Positions 20,801-34,000 of a stretch of DNA of 64,000 bases are shown in pieces (the stretch's first letter is position 1; each line of letters begins with the position of its first letter). Source of the stretch: Armigeres subalbatus. Lineage: Eukaryota > Arthropoda > Insecta > Diptera > Culicidae. The notes below the pieces were generated by a model, which had not been told where the DNA came from, did no database searches, and saw only the letters and a program-made list of their open reading frames with translations. The stretch covers positions 101,604,158-101,668,157 of the forward strand of contig NC_085139.1 in assembly GCF_024139115.2 (NCBI RefSeq). The letters run 5' to 3'. The position numbers were made by a program, and so were the translations under genes.

Positions 20801-22079
20801 CAGAATCTCTTCAGTATTCTCGTCAGAAACCCTACAGGATTTTGGTCAGAATCCCTACAGGATTCTCGACAGAAACCCTTCATTAATCCTTGAATCCTGT
20901 CAGGATTCTCGTCAGAATCTCTTCAGGATTCTTGCCAAAATCCCTCCAGGATTCTTTTCAGAATCCCTTCGGGATTATCGTCAAAATCCCTACAACATTC
21001 TCGTCAGAATCCCTTCAGGGTTTGCGTCAGAATCCCTTCAGGATGCTCGTCAGAATTCCTTCAGGATTCTCGACAGAATTCCTTCAGGATTCTCGTGAGA
21101 ATCCTTTCAAGATTTTTGTCAGAATCCCTTCAGGATTCTCGCCATCATCCCTTCAGGATCCTCGCCATCATCCCTTCAGGATTCTTAACACAATCCCTAT
21201 AGGATTCTCGACAGAATCCCTTCATGAATCCATGAATCCTGTCAGGATTCTCGTCAGAATCTCTTCAGGATTCTTGTCAGAATCCCTTCAGGGTTTGCGC
21301 CAGAATCTCTTCAGGATGCTCGTCAGAATTCCTTCAGGATTTTCGTCTGAATTCCTTCAGGATTCTCGTGAGAATCCTTTCAAGATTTTCGTCAGAATCC
21401 CTCAAGGATTTTCGTCAGAATCCCTTTAGGATTTTGGACAGAATCTCTTCAGGATTCTCGTCAGAATCCCTTCAGGTTTCCCGTCACAATCCCGTCAGGA
21501 TTCCTGTCCTAATCCCTTCAGGATTCTTGTCAGATTCCCTTCAGAATTCTCAACAGAATCCCTTCTGGATTCTCGATAGAATCCCTTCTGGTTTCTCGAC
21601 AGAATCTCTTCAGGATTCGCGACAGAATCTCTCCAGGGTTCTCGTCAGAATCCTTTCAGGATTCTCGACAGAATCTCTTTATGATTCTCGACAGACTCCC
21701 TTCAAGATTCTCTTCAGAATCCCTTCAGGATTCTCGTCAGAATCCCTTCAGGATTCTCGTCAGAATCCCTTCATGATTCTTTTCAGAATCCCTTCAAGAT
21801 TCTAGTCAGAATCTCTTCAGGACTTTTGTCAGAATCCCTCCAGGATTCTCGACAGAATCCCTTCAGGACAGGATTCTTGACATTCTCGACAGAATCTCAA
21901 CACAATTCTCGACAGAATTCCTTCAGAATCGCTTCAGGATTGTCGACAGAACACCTCCAGATTTTTCGACGGAATCCCTTCAGGATTGGATTGACGACAG
22001 AACCCCTTTTCGTCGCAATCCCTCCTTAATTTTCGTCAGAATTTCTTAACGATTATCGTCTCAGAATCCTTTCAGTATT
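17854..22079 (+). repeat. 23-bp dyad minisatellite, array 5
   Basis: About 183 units of 23 bp: arms AGAATCC and GGATTCT around CTTCA, with linker CGTC. Linker variants (CGAC, TGGTC, CACTTTGG) occur in patches: CGAC at 17945-18185, TGGTC at 19170-19260, and an ACTTTGG variant at 20440-20495. The core is highly homogeneous at 18350-18540 and 19265-19930 and decayed from about 20600. Because 23 is not a multiple of 3 and the plus strand has no stop, all three plus frames are open for 270-480 codons, giving a 23-residue repeat (Gln-Asn-Pro-Phe-Arg-Ile type). I infer this is a compositional artefact. Confidence 0.97.
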
Positions 22080-22928
22080 AGCTTAAAATTGATAAGCGAT
22101 TAATAAAAATAGAGTTAGATTTATTTTCAAATTTCACTGAACATTTTTCAATTTCATCGCGAATAAAAGAAATACAGCACCTATGTCGTCACTTCTACTC
22201 GCTAACACGCGTGCTCATTGCTGAAAAAAATCCTAAAAAGCATTCCATTTTCACGAATACAGAAGCTATGAGATGAGGTTCAGGGGCAGTAACCTTATTT
22301 AATTGCAACACATATTTAACGGAGAAAGTTCTTGAAGTTGTTTCATGTTGATTTTGTCGGCGTTGAACTTAGAATTCGGTTAATATTCAGACTATATGAC
22401 CCTCGATAAAGCTTTTCAAATGCATTCACCTTTAGGTGAACTTTTGGACAAGTGCCCATTGGATTACAGAAAATTGTTTGGCAAACAATTATAATAAACT
22501 GATAAATGGTTCTTATATAAATAAATACGTTTTAAATTACTCAACATGCTCTCGAGCGGAATTGGCCCTGGGTATTGGAATATAAACATAAAAAAAATCA
22601 GACCGAATTAATATGAATCGCGCTTCCATTAATAAGCCACCAAGTTTCGAATTTCCCAGGCTACGCCTCAACGCTAATTAAAAAATATCAAACCGGGTCC
22701 CGATGGCGCTTGGTGAAAGAAAAATATAGGAAAAGCCCCTTCCCGCGCAAGACGAAAAAAAAACGGCCATAAAAATTACAAACCACACAAACCCCGTTTG
22801 CCGGGAAGTTTCTCGGTCGAAACAAAACTTCAATATGTTTACCTTCTTGCTCGGTTTGATCCCGCGCGCGGTTTAAGAAAACTCCTCGCTTCGGAGGAAA
22901 TTACCCGACTGTCATTCATCCAGCCCAA

Positions 22929-22975
22929 CGAGGAGGAGGACGACGACGACGACAACGACAACAACGGCTACAGCG
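22929..22975 (+). repeat. GAG/GAC/AAC trinucleotide microsatellite
   Basis: Successive GAG, GAC and AAC triplets form a short imperfect trinucleotide repeat. Confidence 0.85.
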
Positions 22976-23739
22976 GGACGGGATTCTTGTCGGGTTGTCC
23001 CCTCGGGCGATTGTCATTTTGGTCCGCTGACAAACTCCGCGCAAGTTTGCAAAACTGAAGCAAGGTTGGTAGGTATGCTGGCTGCTGAAGCCCTACGGAA
23101 ACGCAGTGCACGTGTGCAGTTGACAGTGCAAAAATTGTTGGTTGGATTTTTTTACTCATAATTGCGAGTTATTCTTGATAAACGGGGCAAATTTTTTAAA
23201 AGGTGTATTCACAGTTTTTGAACAGTTGACAGTTTTTTTTTTTTAAATGTGTTAGCACGTATGTTCGTAAATTTATGTTGGGTCTTCGAATATTCAGTTA
23301 GAATACAAGATTTATGCATTTCAAACTTGGACCCTTTCTAGTTGTTACGCTCGAAAAATACAGCCTTGAAGGACAATCTCGACAAAGATATATGCAAAGT
23401 ATGTGTGTGTGTTTGTATGTGCGTATGCTCGAAACAAGTTAAATTTTCAATTACATCTCCGACTAGCCCGAAGGCTAATTGTGACTGTGACAGGCTGGCG
23501 AAGAATGATGTTGGACAGTTTTCGACTTTTTTGTTGGGAAATAATTCATTACGAGTTCCGATTCCGATAGATGTTTAATTGCGAAAAACAGTTCTGCGAA
23601 TCCTTCTTTGAAATGATGTTTCGTTATACTCGAGGCAAAGGCAAAGGGCAAAAAGTGGAAATATAAATTTAATGAATGACAACAGTTTTCAAGAAGTAAT
23701 AGATCAAGTAATTAGAAAGACGTCTTTCAAAAGACCCGA

Positions 23740-24590
23740 GGAATGACTCGGAGGGAGTTCGTTAAGCATTCAGGGGAAAGCATTTCAATCATCCAGGAGA
23801 GATCCTGTTAAGCTTCTCGAAGGAAAGATTTCAAGCCCACAGAGGACGTTGGGAAGGAAGTCTTTCTTGTTCTGTGGGTTAAAATAAAAGGAAAGCTATC
23901 TAAGCGTCTTGTTTTGAAAGCCCTTCAAGCATACAAGTTTAACAACCGGGAGGATACTTTCCTAGAGTTCCAAAAGAAGATGCGAGCCAGTCTAGGGCTA
24001 AAAGTACTGAAAAAAGCACATGGCTATTCCATGGGAAGCCCTTCAAGCATTTACAGGAAGATGCGCGCCCGAAAGGCTTTAAAATAATCGAAAATGTGAA
24101 AGGCCTAGAAGCAGCCTCTCAAGCATCCCTGGTTGAAAACCCGAAGAATATTCTTTCACGTGTCACATGAGATTTTTTTTTCATACGCCTAGCCAGCCAG
24201 TGTCCTTCTAGTGTTTCGGATGAATCTTTTCAAGCATCCAAGACGAAGCCTCCCTACGGCCTGAGTAAACCTCCCAAGCATCCCGTAGAAACCTGTTCAG
24301 ACGCCCTTAAAAAAGAGTTTCAAATGGACACCATTCATGAGGAAATTTTCCAAACGTCCGAAGGCTTTGAAGCATTCTGAAAAATGTCAAAGCTTTTTAG
24401 AGAAATCTTCTCGACCGTTCCGTCTCGGAAACCTTTTTTAAAACTTCAAATGTCCGAACAGCTTTTAAATTGTCTTAACAGTTTTTTTTTTCAAGTATTG
24501 AGTTAAATCCCTTCGAGTCCCGAAGGAAACCTTTCCGTCGAGTCCCGAAGGAAACCTTTCAAACGTCCCGCAAACGACTTTTAAGTGTTA
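23740..24590. repeat. Very degenerate minisatellite
   Basis: Recurrent CCTTTCAAGCATCC-like motifs (for example near 23925, 24041, 24117, 24229 and 24275) lie among CCGAAGG or GGAAG motifs, with irregular spacing. A clear recent duplication of a 25-bp unit occurs at about 24510-24566, where GAGTCCCGAAGGAAACCTTT is present twice. Interpreted as an ancient array with one late local duplication. Confidence 0.55.
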
Positions 24591-25806
24591 ATTTGTTCAA
24601 TCTGGCGATGTGACAAACATTGAAATTTGTCCTTTGTCAAGGTTATAATCCGAATGGTCAAAATCTAATCATCCAATTACAATTCAACCTAAAAAAAAAA
24701 ACAGTTTCGACCAAACAAATCACCTAACTACTTAACTATCATGAGATCGTTCATCAGTCACCGAACGTCGAAGCAGAAGTCACAAAATGACATCACCCCC
24801 ATGGCAGAAACCTTCGTGCATTAACATCATTCGTGTCGATTTGTTTACAAACTCTGTTCGCCCGTCGTCATCGCCATCGCCGTCGTCGTCCAGCCGGAAC
24901 CGAAACGTGTCCAAGCGGTGTTGACGATCGGTCACCATTTATCATTGTTTCCCAATTATTTAAAATGTTAATCATGATGATCTTTACTCGCAGTATCGAC
25001 AAGTCATATATTCACCCATATGCGAATCGAGCGAGTGTGTTTACTTGAGCACTGTGTGGTGATGCGCTTCCGTATGATGATGCCGGTCACGAAGCGGCGC
25101 ATCACGCCGATCGCCGATCGAAAGTGCGCGGCAACAGGTGCATTATGTTCGCATCAGCTGCAACCAAAAATTAGTCACTGACTGATACTGCACGGGTGGT
25201 AATGTCGCGGTTGACGTCATTCGACGAATTTTTAGAGATGTGATAAAACCGAAAGTCAGGGACAACGAATTAAGTAAAGGATGATGTGAAACTACATTAA
25301 TTAAGCCCCTTAAATCTACCCCCGATTAGATGCAGCAAATTAGTTATTGGGCGGTCGAGTCGACTGATTCTCAATCGGATAGACACAAGTTTAGCATAAT
25401 TTGATTACTGGGAGCAGCGTGGTCGCAGGAAAGACTTCTGGTTGAGTTCCCACCCCCAGCATTCCGACATTCCTGCTCCGATTCCGGGGGAGTTGATTTG
25501 ATTGGAGAGCCAGCAGATGGCAGGAGTCCAGCAGTGGGTGTCATGGGCAGATGGAAAGTTGAGCTGCGGTCGTTAGCATTTTTAATTGGTTTTTAAACCC
25601 GTTGGTCCCAGATGCGGAACAATAGAATTTTCTGAGCCACATGCTGAATGGAATTATTAAATCAAAGTAAGGAAAACCGAAATTATGAATTTTTGAGTTG
25701 AAATTGAGAAAATAATTTAAATGATGTGGAAAGAACTTTCTTGAAGATAATCGAGTTGCAAGCGCAAACATCTTGAAAAAATCAGAAAGAGTAATGGAAA
25801 GTCTTC

Positions 25807-26281
25807 AACTCGAATCCTGGGAAGGTTTCTATTCGAATCCTGCAAAGGGGTCTACTCAAATTCTGGACAGGATTTTACTCGAATTCTGGACTGGATTTTA
25901 CTAGAATAATGAAAAGGATTCTACTCGAAACCTGGAAAGGTTTCAACTCGAATCTTGGAAAAATATTCAACTCGAATCCTGGAAAGGATTTCACTCGATT
26001 CCTGAAAAGGATTTTACTCGAATCACGGAAAGGATTCTACCCGAATCCTGGAAAAAAAAATCTAACCGAATCCTGGAAAGGATTCTAATCGAATCCTGAA
26101 CAGGTTTACTCTCGAATCCTGAAACGGGTTCTACTCGAATCCTAAACGGGATTCTACTCGAATCCTAAACGGGATTCTTTTCGAATCCTAAACGGGATTC
26201 CACTTGAATCCTGAACAGGATTCCACTTGAATCCTGAACAGGATTCCACTTGAATCCTGAACAGGATTCCACTTGAATCCT
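25807..26281 (-). repeat. Array 6, left segment (23-bp dyad minisatellite)
   Basis: About 20 diverged units of core GAATCCTGGAAAGGATTC with linker TACTC. The last units have the AACAGG centre and CACTTG linker. It is cut by the TIR element at 26282-28020, and identical unit types resume at 28021. Confidence 0.93.
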
Positions 26282-28020
26282 GGGGTGACATTGTGCATCT
26301 CGAATCGAATCACTCGATTCGTAAGTTTTTGCATTCGTTTCGTAAAAATTGCGGCATTATGTATTTCGTTCGACTTCATTCAGTCGCAGTACAAGATTTC
26401 GAATGGTGCTGTACTAGCTCAATCGAGTATGTTCTGTCAAACGAAATGTAAACAGAGAGAATAATTATCTATCTATCTATCTCTTAAGAGATAGTTGTCT
26501 CCGTGTTTATTATGCCGCCTGCTGGAGAGACAGCCTTCAGCGCATTGCGAATGTGAGTAAACAAAGAGAATAAGAGTAATTTCATCTGCGTGAAGCATGT
26601 TGCCTGTTGGAAAGGCATCCTTCAGGGCATGAATTGGCAGTTAATTTATAAACAAGCAAATCGTGCTCAATGACTATAAAATCTATATTTTATATTGAGC
26701 AGTTGAAACCGATTAAAACATTATGCCAATACGACATGTTTTATAAACTGAGATATAGTTACGACACAAATTATAAGTTTTATTATTAATTGCATATTAT
26801 TCGGCAACTGGGCCGTACGTAAACCATTTTTTTGTTAAATGTCTGGGCTGTGCATATGCACAGCAAATGTTTCTAAATGGACAAATTGATATGAAATTTG
26901 CGAAAAAGAATCCACGTGTCTTGTAGGGACTCGAACCCTCAACCTCCTACTTTGTAGATAGGCGTGATAACCCCTACAAGACCACTTAAAGGTCACGTTT
27001 GCGGAAAAGCCATCAGAATCCGAGTACCAACTTCAACCACGGTTAGCTCTTTTGCAAATTGAATATCTTTCGGATGCTTGATTTGTGCAATCTTTCACAT
27101 GTGCTTTTACTGTTGTATATCCACAGTCAAGTTGAGTGCACATTGTTTATTACTCGAGAGGATCACACTTCATGCCCCCAACAACGAGCTGGGCGGATTT
27201 GTGCCAAAGGATTGCTTGGCTAAAGCATTTGATTAGTTTGATTGCTCTAATTGTAATCAAGTGTCGGTCTTCCACCGTCATTAGTCGTCTGAGTACCCGC
27301 GACCGCATACGTATACGCTCTATAGAGCAATCAGACTCATCAAATGCTTCAGCATTTATTATATTTATTCGAGTTTAGCTATTTTTGAGCTAAATAATTT
27401 AAAGCTAAAAAAGGATTCGACAATAAATTACTTTGATGTTTCCATGTGTTTTAGTTAAATGCACTTGGGTCATCTTTTCCCCTTTTTTTATTTAACTCAA
27501 CTATTTTTACGTAGATTTTGGATTATATACGTTTTTACGCAGATTTTCCCCATAGATTTTTCACGCGGTTTATCGAAATCGTCAAGAAATACGTGAAAAC
27601 TGCAAAAAACGATTTTAGTTGAAGTCGTTTTACGAGGATTTCAGGATAATTAGCGATTGCATATTGTCGGAAAATTATAAAGTAGGTATACTAATGACAT
27701 TCTTTCCTTCAAGATACAATAATGAAACATTTATACTCTTCCGTAGAGTAATAAAAACAAATAAAATGAAAACTTTTAGCAAGAAATGACTCTCGAACAA
27801 AATTCGAAAGCTATAAAGGTGACGAGTGATTTTCATCTGACTTGAGTCGTTTTTCAGTGTGCTATCGAGTCTCCATAATGCCAAAACATCTCGTTATTCT
27901 TGTACCTCCTCTAGCATACTCGAACGGTGAGTCGTTTTCGAGATCGAATCGGAAGCCGTAATGTCAAACATGTTCGACTCGATAGAATTACGTTCGAATC
28001 GAGATGCACAATGCCACCCC
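26282..28020. mobile_element. TIR element inserted in array 6, 1.74 kb
   Basis: The left end reads GGGGTGACATTGTGCATCTC and the right end, reverse complemented, GGGGTGGCATTGTGCATCTC; with the following bases the inverted ends are about 28 bp with two mismatches. The flanking array reads AATCCTG on the left and CTGAACAGG on the right, so a CTG (or CCTG) target duplication is likely but hard to fix because G and C runs overlap the ends. The interior holds TATC repeats (26465-26482), a tRNA-like segment (26917-26983, minus) and an internal inverted repeat (27213-27245 with 27325-27355). No transposase frame was seen. Confidence 0.85.
26917..26983 (-). other. tRNA-like segment inside the TIR element
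   Basis: Minus strand: acceptor-like halves GGTCTTG and CAAGACA pair at six of seven positions, a GGTTATCACG D-arm-like segment follows, a 5-bp stem CCTAT/GTAGG closes the loop CTACAAA (anticodon position ACA), and a T arm GAGGG TTCGAGT CCCTA contains a good box B. The D arm is short (total about 67 nt), and anticodon ACA is not normal for a eukaryotic tRNA-Cys, so I treat it as tRNA-derived rather than a gene. Confidence 0.55.
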
Positions 28021-31000
28021 TGAACAGGATTCCACTTGAATCCTGAACAGGATTCTACTCGAATCCTGAACAGGATTCTGCTCGAATCCTGAATAGGATT
28101 ATACTCGAATCATAAACTCGATTCTACTCGAATCCTAAAAAGGATTCTACTCGAATCCTAAAATGGATTCTACTCGAATCCTAAATAGCATTCTACTCGA
28201 ATCCTAAACAGGATTCTACTCGAAGCCTGAAAACGATTCTACTCGAATCCTGAACCGGATTCTACTCGAATCCTGAACCGGATTCTACTCGAATCCTGAA
28301 CCGGATTCTACTCGAATCCTGAACCGGATTCTACTCGAATCCTGAACCGGATTCTACTCGAATCCTGCACAGGATTCTACTCGAATACTGCACAGGATTC
28401 TACTCGAATCCTGAACAGGATTCTACTCGAATCATGAACAGGATTCTACTCGAATCCTGAACAGGATTCTACTCGAATCCTGAACAGGATTCTACTCGAA
28501 TCCTGAACAGGATTCTACTCGAATCCTGAACAGGATTCTACTCGAATCCTGAACAGGATTCTATTCGAATCCTGAACAGGATTCTACTCGAATCCTGAAC
28601 AGGATTCTATTCGAATCCTGAACAGGATTCTACTCGAATCCTGAACAGGATTCTACTCGAATCCTGAAAAGGATCCTACTCGAATATTGAACAGGATTTC
28701 ACTTGAAAGGATTCTATTCGAATCCTTGAAAGGATTCTATTCGAATCCTGGAAAGAATTCTACTGGATTCCTGGAAAGGATTCTACTCGAATCCTGGGAA
28801 GGATTCTACATGAATCCTGGGAAGGATTCTTCACGAATCCTGGGAAGGATTCCAATCGAATCCAGAAAAGGATTCTACTCGAACTCTGCAAAGGATGCTA
28901 ATTGAATCCTGGAAAGGAAGCTGGAAAGGATTCTACTCGATTCCTGGAATGAATTCTTGGAAAGGATGCTACTCGAATCCTGGAAAGGATTCTACTCGAA
29001 TACTGAACAGGATTTCACTCGAATACTGAACAGGATTTCACTCGAAAGGAGTCTATTCGAATCCATATAAGGATTCTATTCGAATCCTGGGAAGGATTCT
29101 ACTCGAATCTCGGAATTCTACTGGATTCCTGGAAGGATTCTACTCGAATCCTGGAAAGGATTCTACTCGGATCCTGGAAAAAATTCTGCTCGAATCCTGG
29201 AAAGGATGCTACTCGGATCCTTTGAAGGATGCTGGAAAGGATTCTACTTGAATCCTGGAAAGAATTCTACTGGATTCCTGGAAAGGATTCCACTCGAATC
29301 CTGGGAAGGATTCTATTCGAATCTTGGAAAGGATTCTACTCGAATCCTGGAAAGGATGCTACTCGAATCCTGGAAAGGATGCTAATCTACTGGAAAGGAT
29401 TCTACTCGGATCCTGGAAAGGATGCTACTCAAATCCTTGAAAGGATGCTACTCTAATCCTTGAAAGGATTCTACTTGAATCCTGGAAAGGATGCTGCTCG
29501 AATTCTTGAAAGGATGCTACTCGAATCGTTGAAAGGATTGTATTCGAATCCTGGAAGGATTCTATTCGAATCCTGGAAAAGATTCTATTCGAATCTTGGA
29601 GAGGAATCTATTCGAATCCTGGCAAGGATTCTATTCGAATCCTGGAAAGGATTGTACTCGAATCCTGGAAAGGATTCTACTCGAATCCTGGAAGGGATTC
29701 TACTCGAATCCTGGAAAGGTCTCTACTGAATCCTGGAAAGGTTTCTATTCGAATCCTGGAAAGGATTCTATTCGAATCCTGGAAAGGTTTCTATTCGAAT
29801 CCTGGAAAGGTTTCTATTCGAATCTTGGAAAGGATTCTACTCGAATCTTGGAAAGGATTCTATTCGAATACTGGAAAGGATTCTATTAGAATCCTGGAAA
29901 GGATTCTATTAGAATCCTGGAAAGGATTCTATGCGAATCCTGGAAAGGATTCTACTCGAATCATAGAAAGAATTCTACTCGAATCCTGGAAATAATTCTA
30001 CTCGAATCCTGGAAAGGATTCTACTCGAATCCTGCAAAGGATTCTACTCGAATCCAGGAAACTATTCTACTCGAATCCAGAAAAGGATTCTACTTGAATC
30101 CTTTGGGAAATTGTGTGGGATTTTACTCGAATCCTGAGAAGGATTCTACTCGATTCGTGAGTAGGATTCTACTCGAATCCTGAATAGGATTCTACTTGTA
30201 TCCTGAATAGGATTCTACTCGAATTTTGAATAGGTGTCTACTCGAATTTTGAATAGGTTTCTACTTGAATCTTGAATAGGTTTCTACTCGAAACTTGAAT
30301 AGGTTTCTACTCGAATTCTACTCGGATTCTTCTCGAATCCTGAACAGGATTCTACTGGAAATATGAACAATATTCTACTCAAATCCAGAACAAGATTCTA
30401 CTCAAATCCTGAACAGGATTCTACTCGAACCTTTAACAGGATTCTACTCGAATACTGAACAGGATGTCACTCCAAAGGATTCTATTCGAATCCTCGAAGG
30501 GATTCTATTCGAATCCTGGAAAGGATTTTACTCGAATCCTGGAAAGGATTCTACTCGAATCCTGGAGAGGATTCTACTCGAATCCTGGAGAGGATTCTAC
30601 TCGAATCCTGGAGAGGATTCTACTCGAATCCTGGAGAGGATTCTACTCGAATCCTGGAGAGGATTCTACTCGAATCCTGGAGAGGATTCTACTCGAATCC
30701 TGGAGAGGATTCTACTCGAATCCTGGAGAGGATTCGGTTCGAATCTTGGGAAGGATTTATTTCAAATCCTGGAAAAAATTCTACTCGAAGTATAGCAATT
30801 TTTCTGGATTGTTCGACCCCCCTCCCCCCATGTAAGATTTTTCCCATACAGAAGATTTTTTATTTATATGGCGCGTAAGATATTGACAAACCCCCCTCCC
30901 CCATTAGTGCTTACGTAATATGTGTACGGCCCCAAAGGATTCTACTCGAATCCAGGAAAGTATTCTACTCGAATCCAGAAAAGGATTCTACTCGAATCCA

Positions 31001-34000
31001 GGAAAGTATTCTATTCGAATCCTGGAAAGGATTCTATTCGAATCCTGGAGAGGATTCTACTCGAATCCTGAATTGGATTCTACTCGAATCCTGAATGAGA
31101 TTCAACTTGAATGCTTCATATGATTCTACTCGAATCTTGAATAAGTTTCTACTCGAATCCAGAACAGTATTCTACTCGAATCCTGAACAGGATTCTACTC
31201 GAACCCTGAAAAGGATTCTACTCGAATACTGAACAGCATGTTACTCCAAAGGATTCTATTCGAATCCTTGAAGGGATTCTTTTCGAATCCTGGAAAGGAT
31301 TCTACTCGAATCCTGGAAAGGGTTCTATTCGAATCCTGGAAAAGATTCTATTCGAATCCTGGAAAGGATTCTATTCGAATCCTGGAAAGGATTCTATTCG
31401 AATCCTGAAAAGAATTCTATTCGAATCCTGGAGGGGATTCTATTCGAATCCTGGAGGGGATTCTATTCGAATCCTGGAGGGGATTCTATTCGAATCCTGG
31501 AGGGGATTCTATTCGAATCCTGGAGGGGATTCTATTCGAATCCTGGAGGGGATTCTATTCGAATCCTGGAGGGGATTCTATTCGAATCCTGGAGGGGATT
31601 CTATTCGAATCCTGGAGGGGATTCTATTCGAATCCTGAATAGGATTCTATTCGAATCCTGAATAGGATTCTATTCGAATCCTGAATAGGATTCTATTCGA
31701 ATCCTGAATAGGATTCTATTCGAATCCTGAATAGGATTCTATTCGAATCCTGAATAGGATTCTATTCGAATCCTGAATAGGATTCTATTCGAATCCTGAA
31801 TAGGATTCTATTCGAATCCTGGAAAGGATTCTATTCGAATCCTGGAAAGGATTGTACTCGAATCCTGGAAAGGTTTTCATTCGAATCCTGAAAGGATTCT
31901 ATTCGAGTCCTGGAAAGGTCTCTATTCGAATCCTGGAAAGGATTCTATTCGAATCCTGGAAAGGATTCTATTCGAATCCTGGAAAGGATTCTATTCGAAT
32001 CCTGGAAAGGATTCTATTCGAATCCTGGAAAGGATTCTATTCGCATCCTGGAAAGGATTCTATTCGAATCCTGGAAAGGATTCTATTCGAATCCTGGAAA
32101 GGATTCTATTCGAATCCTGGAAAGGATTCTATTCGAATCCTGGAAAGGATTCTATTCGAATCCTGGAAAGGATTCTATTCGAATCCTGGAAAGGATTCTA
32201 TTCGAATCCTGGAAAGGATTCTATTCGAATCCTGGAAAGGATTCTATTCGAATCCTGGAAAGGATTCTATTCGAATCCTGGAAAGGATTCTATTCGAATC
32301 CTGGAAAGGATTCTACTCGAATCCTGGAAAGGATTCTATTCGAATCCTGGAAAGGATTCTATTCGAATCCTGGAAAGGATTCTATTCGAATCCTGGAAAG
32401 GATTCTATTCGAATCCTGGAAAGGATTCTATTCGAATCCTGGAAAGGATTCTATTCGAATCCTGGAATGGATTCTATTCGAATCTTGGAAAGGATTCTAT
32501 TCGAATCCTGGAAAGGATTCTATTCGAATCCTGGAAAGGATTCTATTCGAATCCTGGAAAGGATTCTACTGGATTCCTGGAAAGGATTCTACTCGAATCA
32601 CGGAAAGGATTCTACTCGAATCCTGGAAAGGATTCTACTCGGATCCTGGAAAGGAATCCTGACAAGAATTCTACCCGAATCCTAGAAAGGATTCTATTCG
32701 AATCCTGGAAATAATTCTATTCGAATCCTGAATAGGTTTCTACTCGAACTCTACTCGAATCCTTGAAAGGATATTTTTCGAATCCTTGAAAGGATTTTTT
32801 TCGAATCCTTGAAAGGATTTATTTCGAATTCTTGAAAGGATTCTTTTCGAATCCTTGAAAGGATTTTTTTCGAATCCTTGAAAGGATTCTTTTCGAATCC
32901 TTGAAAGGATTCTTTTCGAATCCTTGAAAGGATTCTATTCGAACCCTTGTAAGGATTCTATTCGAATCCTGGGGAGGATTCTACTCGAATCCTGGAAAGG
33001 ATTCTTGGAAAGTTCTTTCGAATCCTGGAAAGGATTCTATTCGAATCCTGGAAAGGATTCTATTCGAATCCTGGAAAGGATCTATTCGAATCCTGGAGGG
33101 ATTCTATTCGAATCCTGAAAATAATTATATTCGAATCCTGGAAAGGATTCTATTCGAATCCTGGAAAGGATCTCATTCGAATCCTGAAAGGATTCTACTC
33201 AAATCCTGGGAAAGATTCTACTCGAATCCTGGAAAGGATTCTACTCGAATCCTGGAAAGGATTCTACTCGAATCCTGGAAAGGATTCTACTCGAATCCTG
33301 GAAAGGATTCTACTCGAATCCTGGAAAGGATTCTACTCGAATCCTGGAAAGGATTCTACTCGAATCCTGGAAAGGATTCTACTCGAATCCTGGAAAGGAT
33401 TCTACTCGAATCCTGGAAAGGATTCTACTCGAATCCTGGAAAGGATTCTACTTGAATCCTGGGAAGGATTCTACTCGAATCCTGGAAAGGATTCTTCTCG
33501 AATCCTGCAAAGGATTCTACTCGAATCCAGGAAAGTATTCTATTCGAATCCTGGAAGGATTCTTCTCGAATCCTGGAAGGATTCTTCTCGAATCCTGGAA
33601 GGATTCTTCTCGAATCCTGGAAGGATTCTTCTCGAATCCTGGAAGGATTCTTCTCGAATCCTGGAAGGATTCTTCTCGAATCCTGGAAGGATTCTTCTCG
33701 AATCCTGGAAAGAATTCTACTCGAATCCTGGAAGGATTCTACTCGAATCCTGGAAGGATTCTACTCGAATCCTGGAGAGGATTCTACTCGAATCCTGGAG
33801 AGGATTCTACTCGAATCCTGGAAAGGATTCTACTCGAATCCTGGAGAAGATTCTACTCGAATCCTGGAGAGGATTCTACTCGAATCCTGGAGAGGATTCT
33901 ACTCGAATCCTGGAAAGGATTCTACTCGAATTCTGGGAAGGATCTACTCGAATCCTGGAAAGGATTCTACTCGAATCCTGGACAGGATTCTACTCGAATC

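Larger units (their letters stand above)
22080..25806. other. Spacer between arrays 5 and 6
   Basis: About 3.7 kb, mostly single-copy. It holds a GAC/GAG-rich trinucleotide run at 22929-22975, a short TG-rich tract at 23400-23430 and a decayed minisatellite at about 23740-24590. Open frames (for example 22798-23058 with an acidic Glu/Asp run) look like simple-sequence artefacts. No gene is recognised. Confidence 0.5.

Noticed and set aside
17854..22079. CRISPR-like array
   Set aside because: Units are contiguous, with 4-5 nt conserved linkers and no unique spacers, and the context is eukaryotic; it is a minisatellite.
22798..23058. 86-codon frame with an acidic Glu/Asp/Asn run
   Set aside because: The acidic run is the trinucleotide microsatellite at 22929-22975; the rest is unrecognised.
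26917..26983. Functional tRNA-Cys gene
   Set aside because: The D arm is too short, the acceptor stem has a terminal mismatch, and the anticodon position reads ACA, which eukaryotes do not normally use for Cys.
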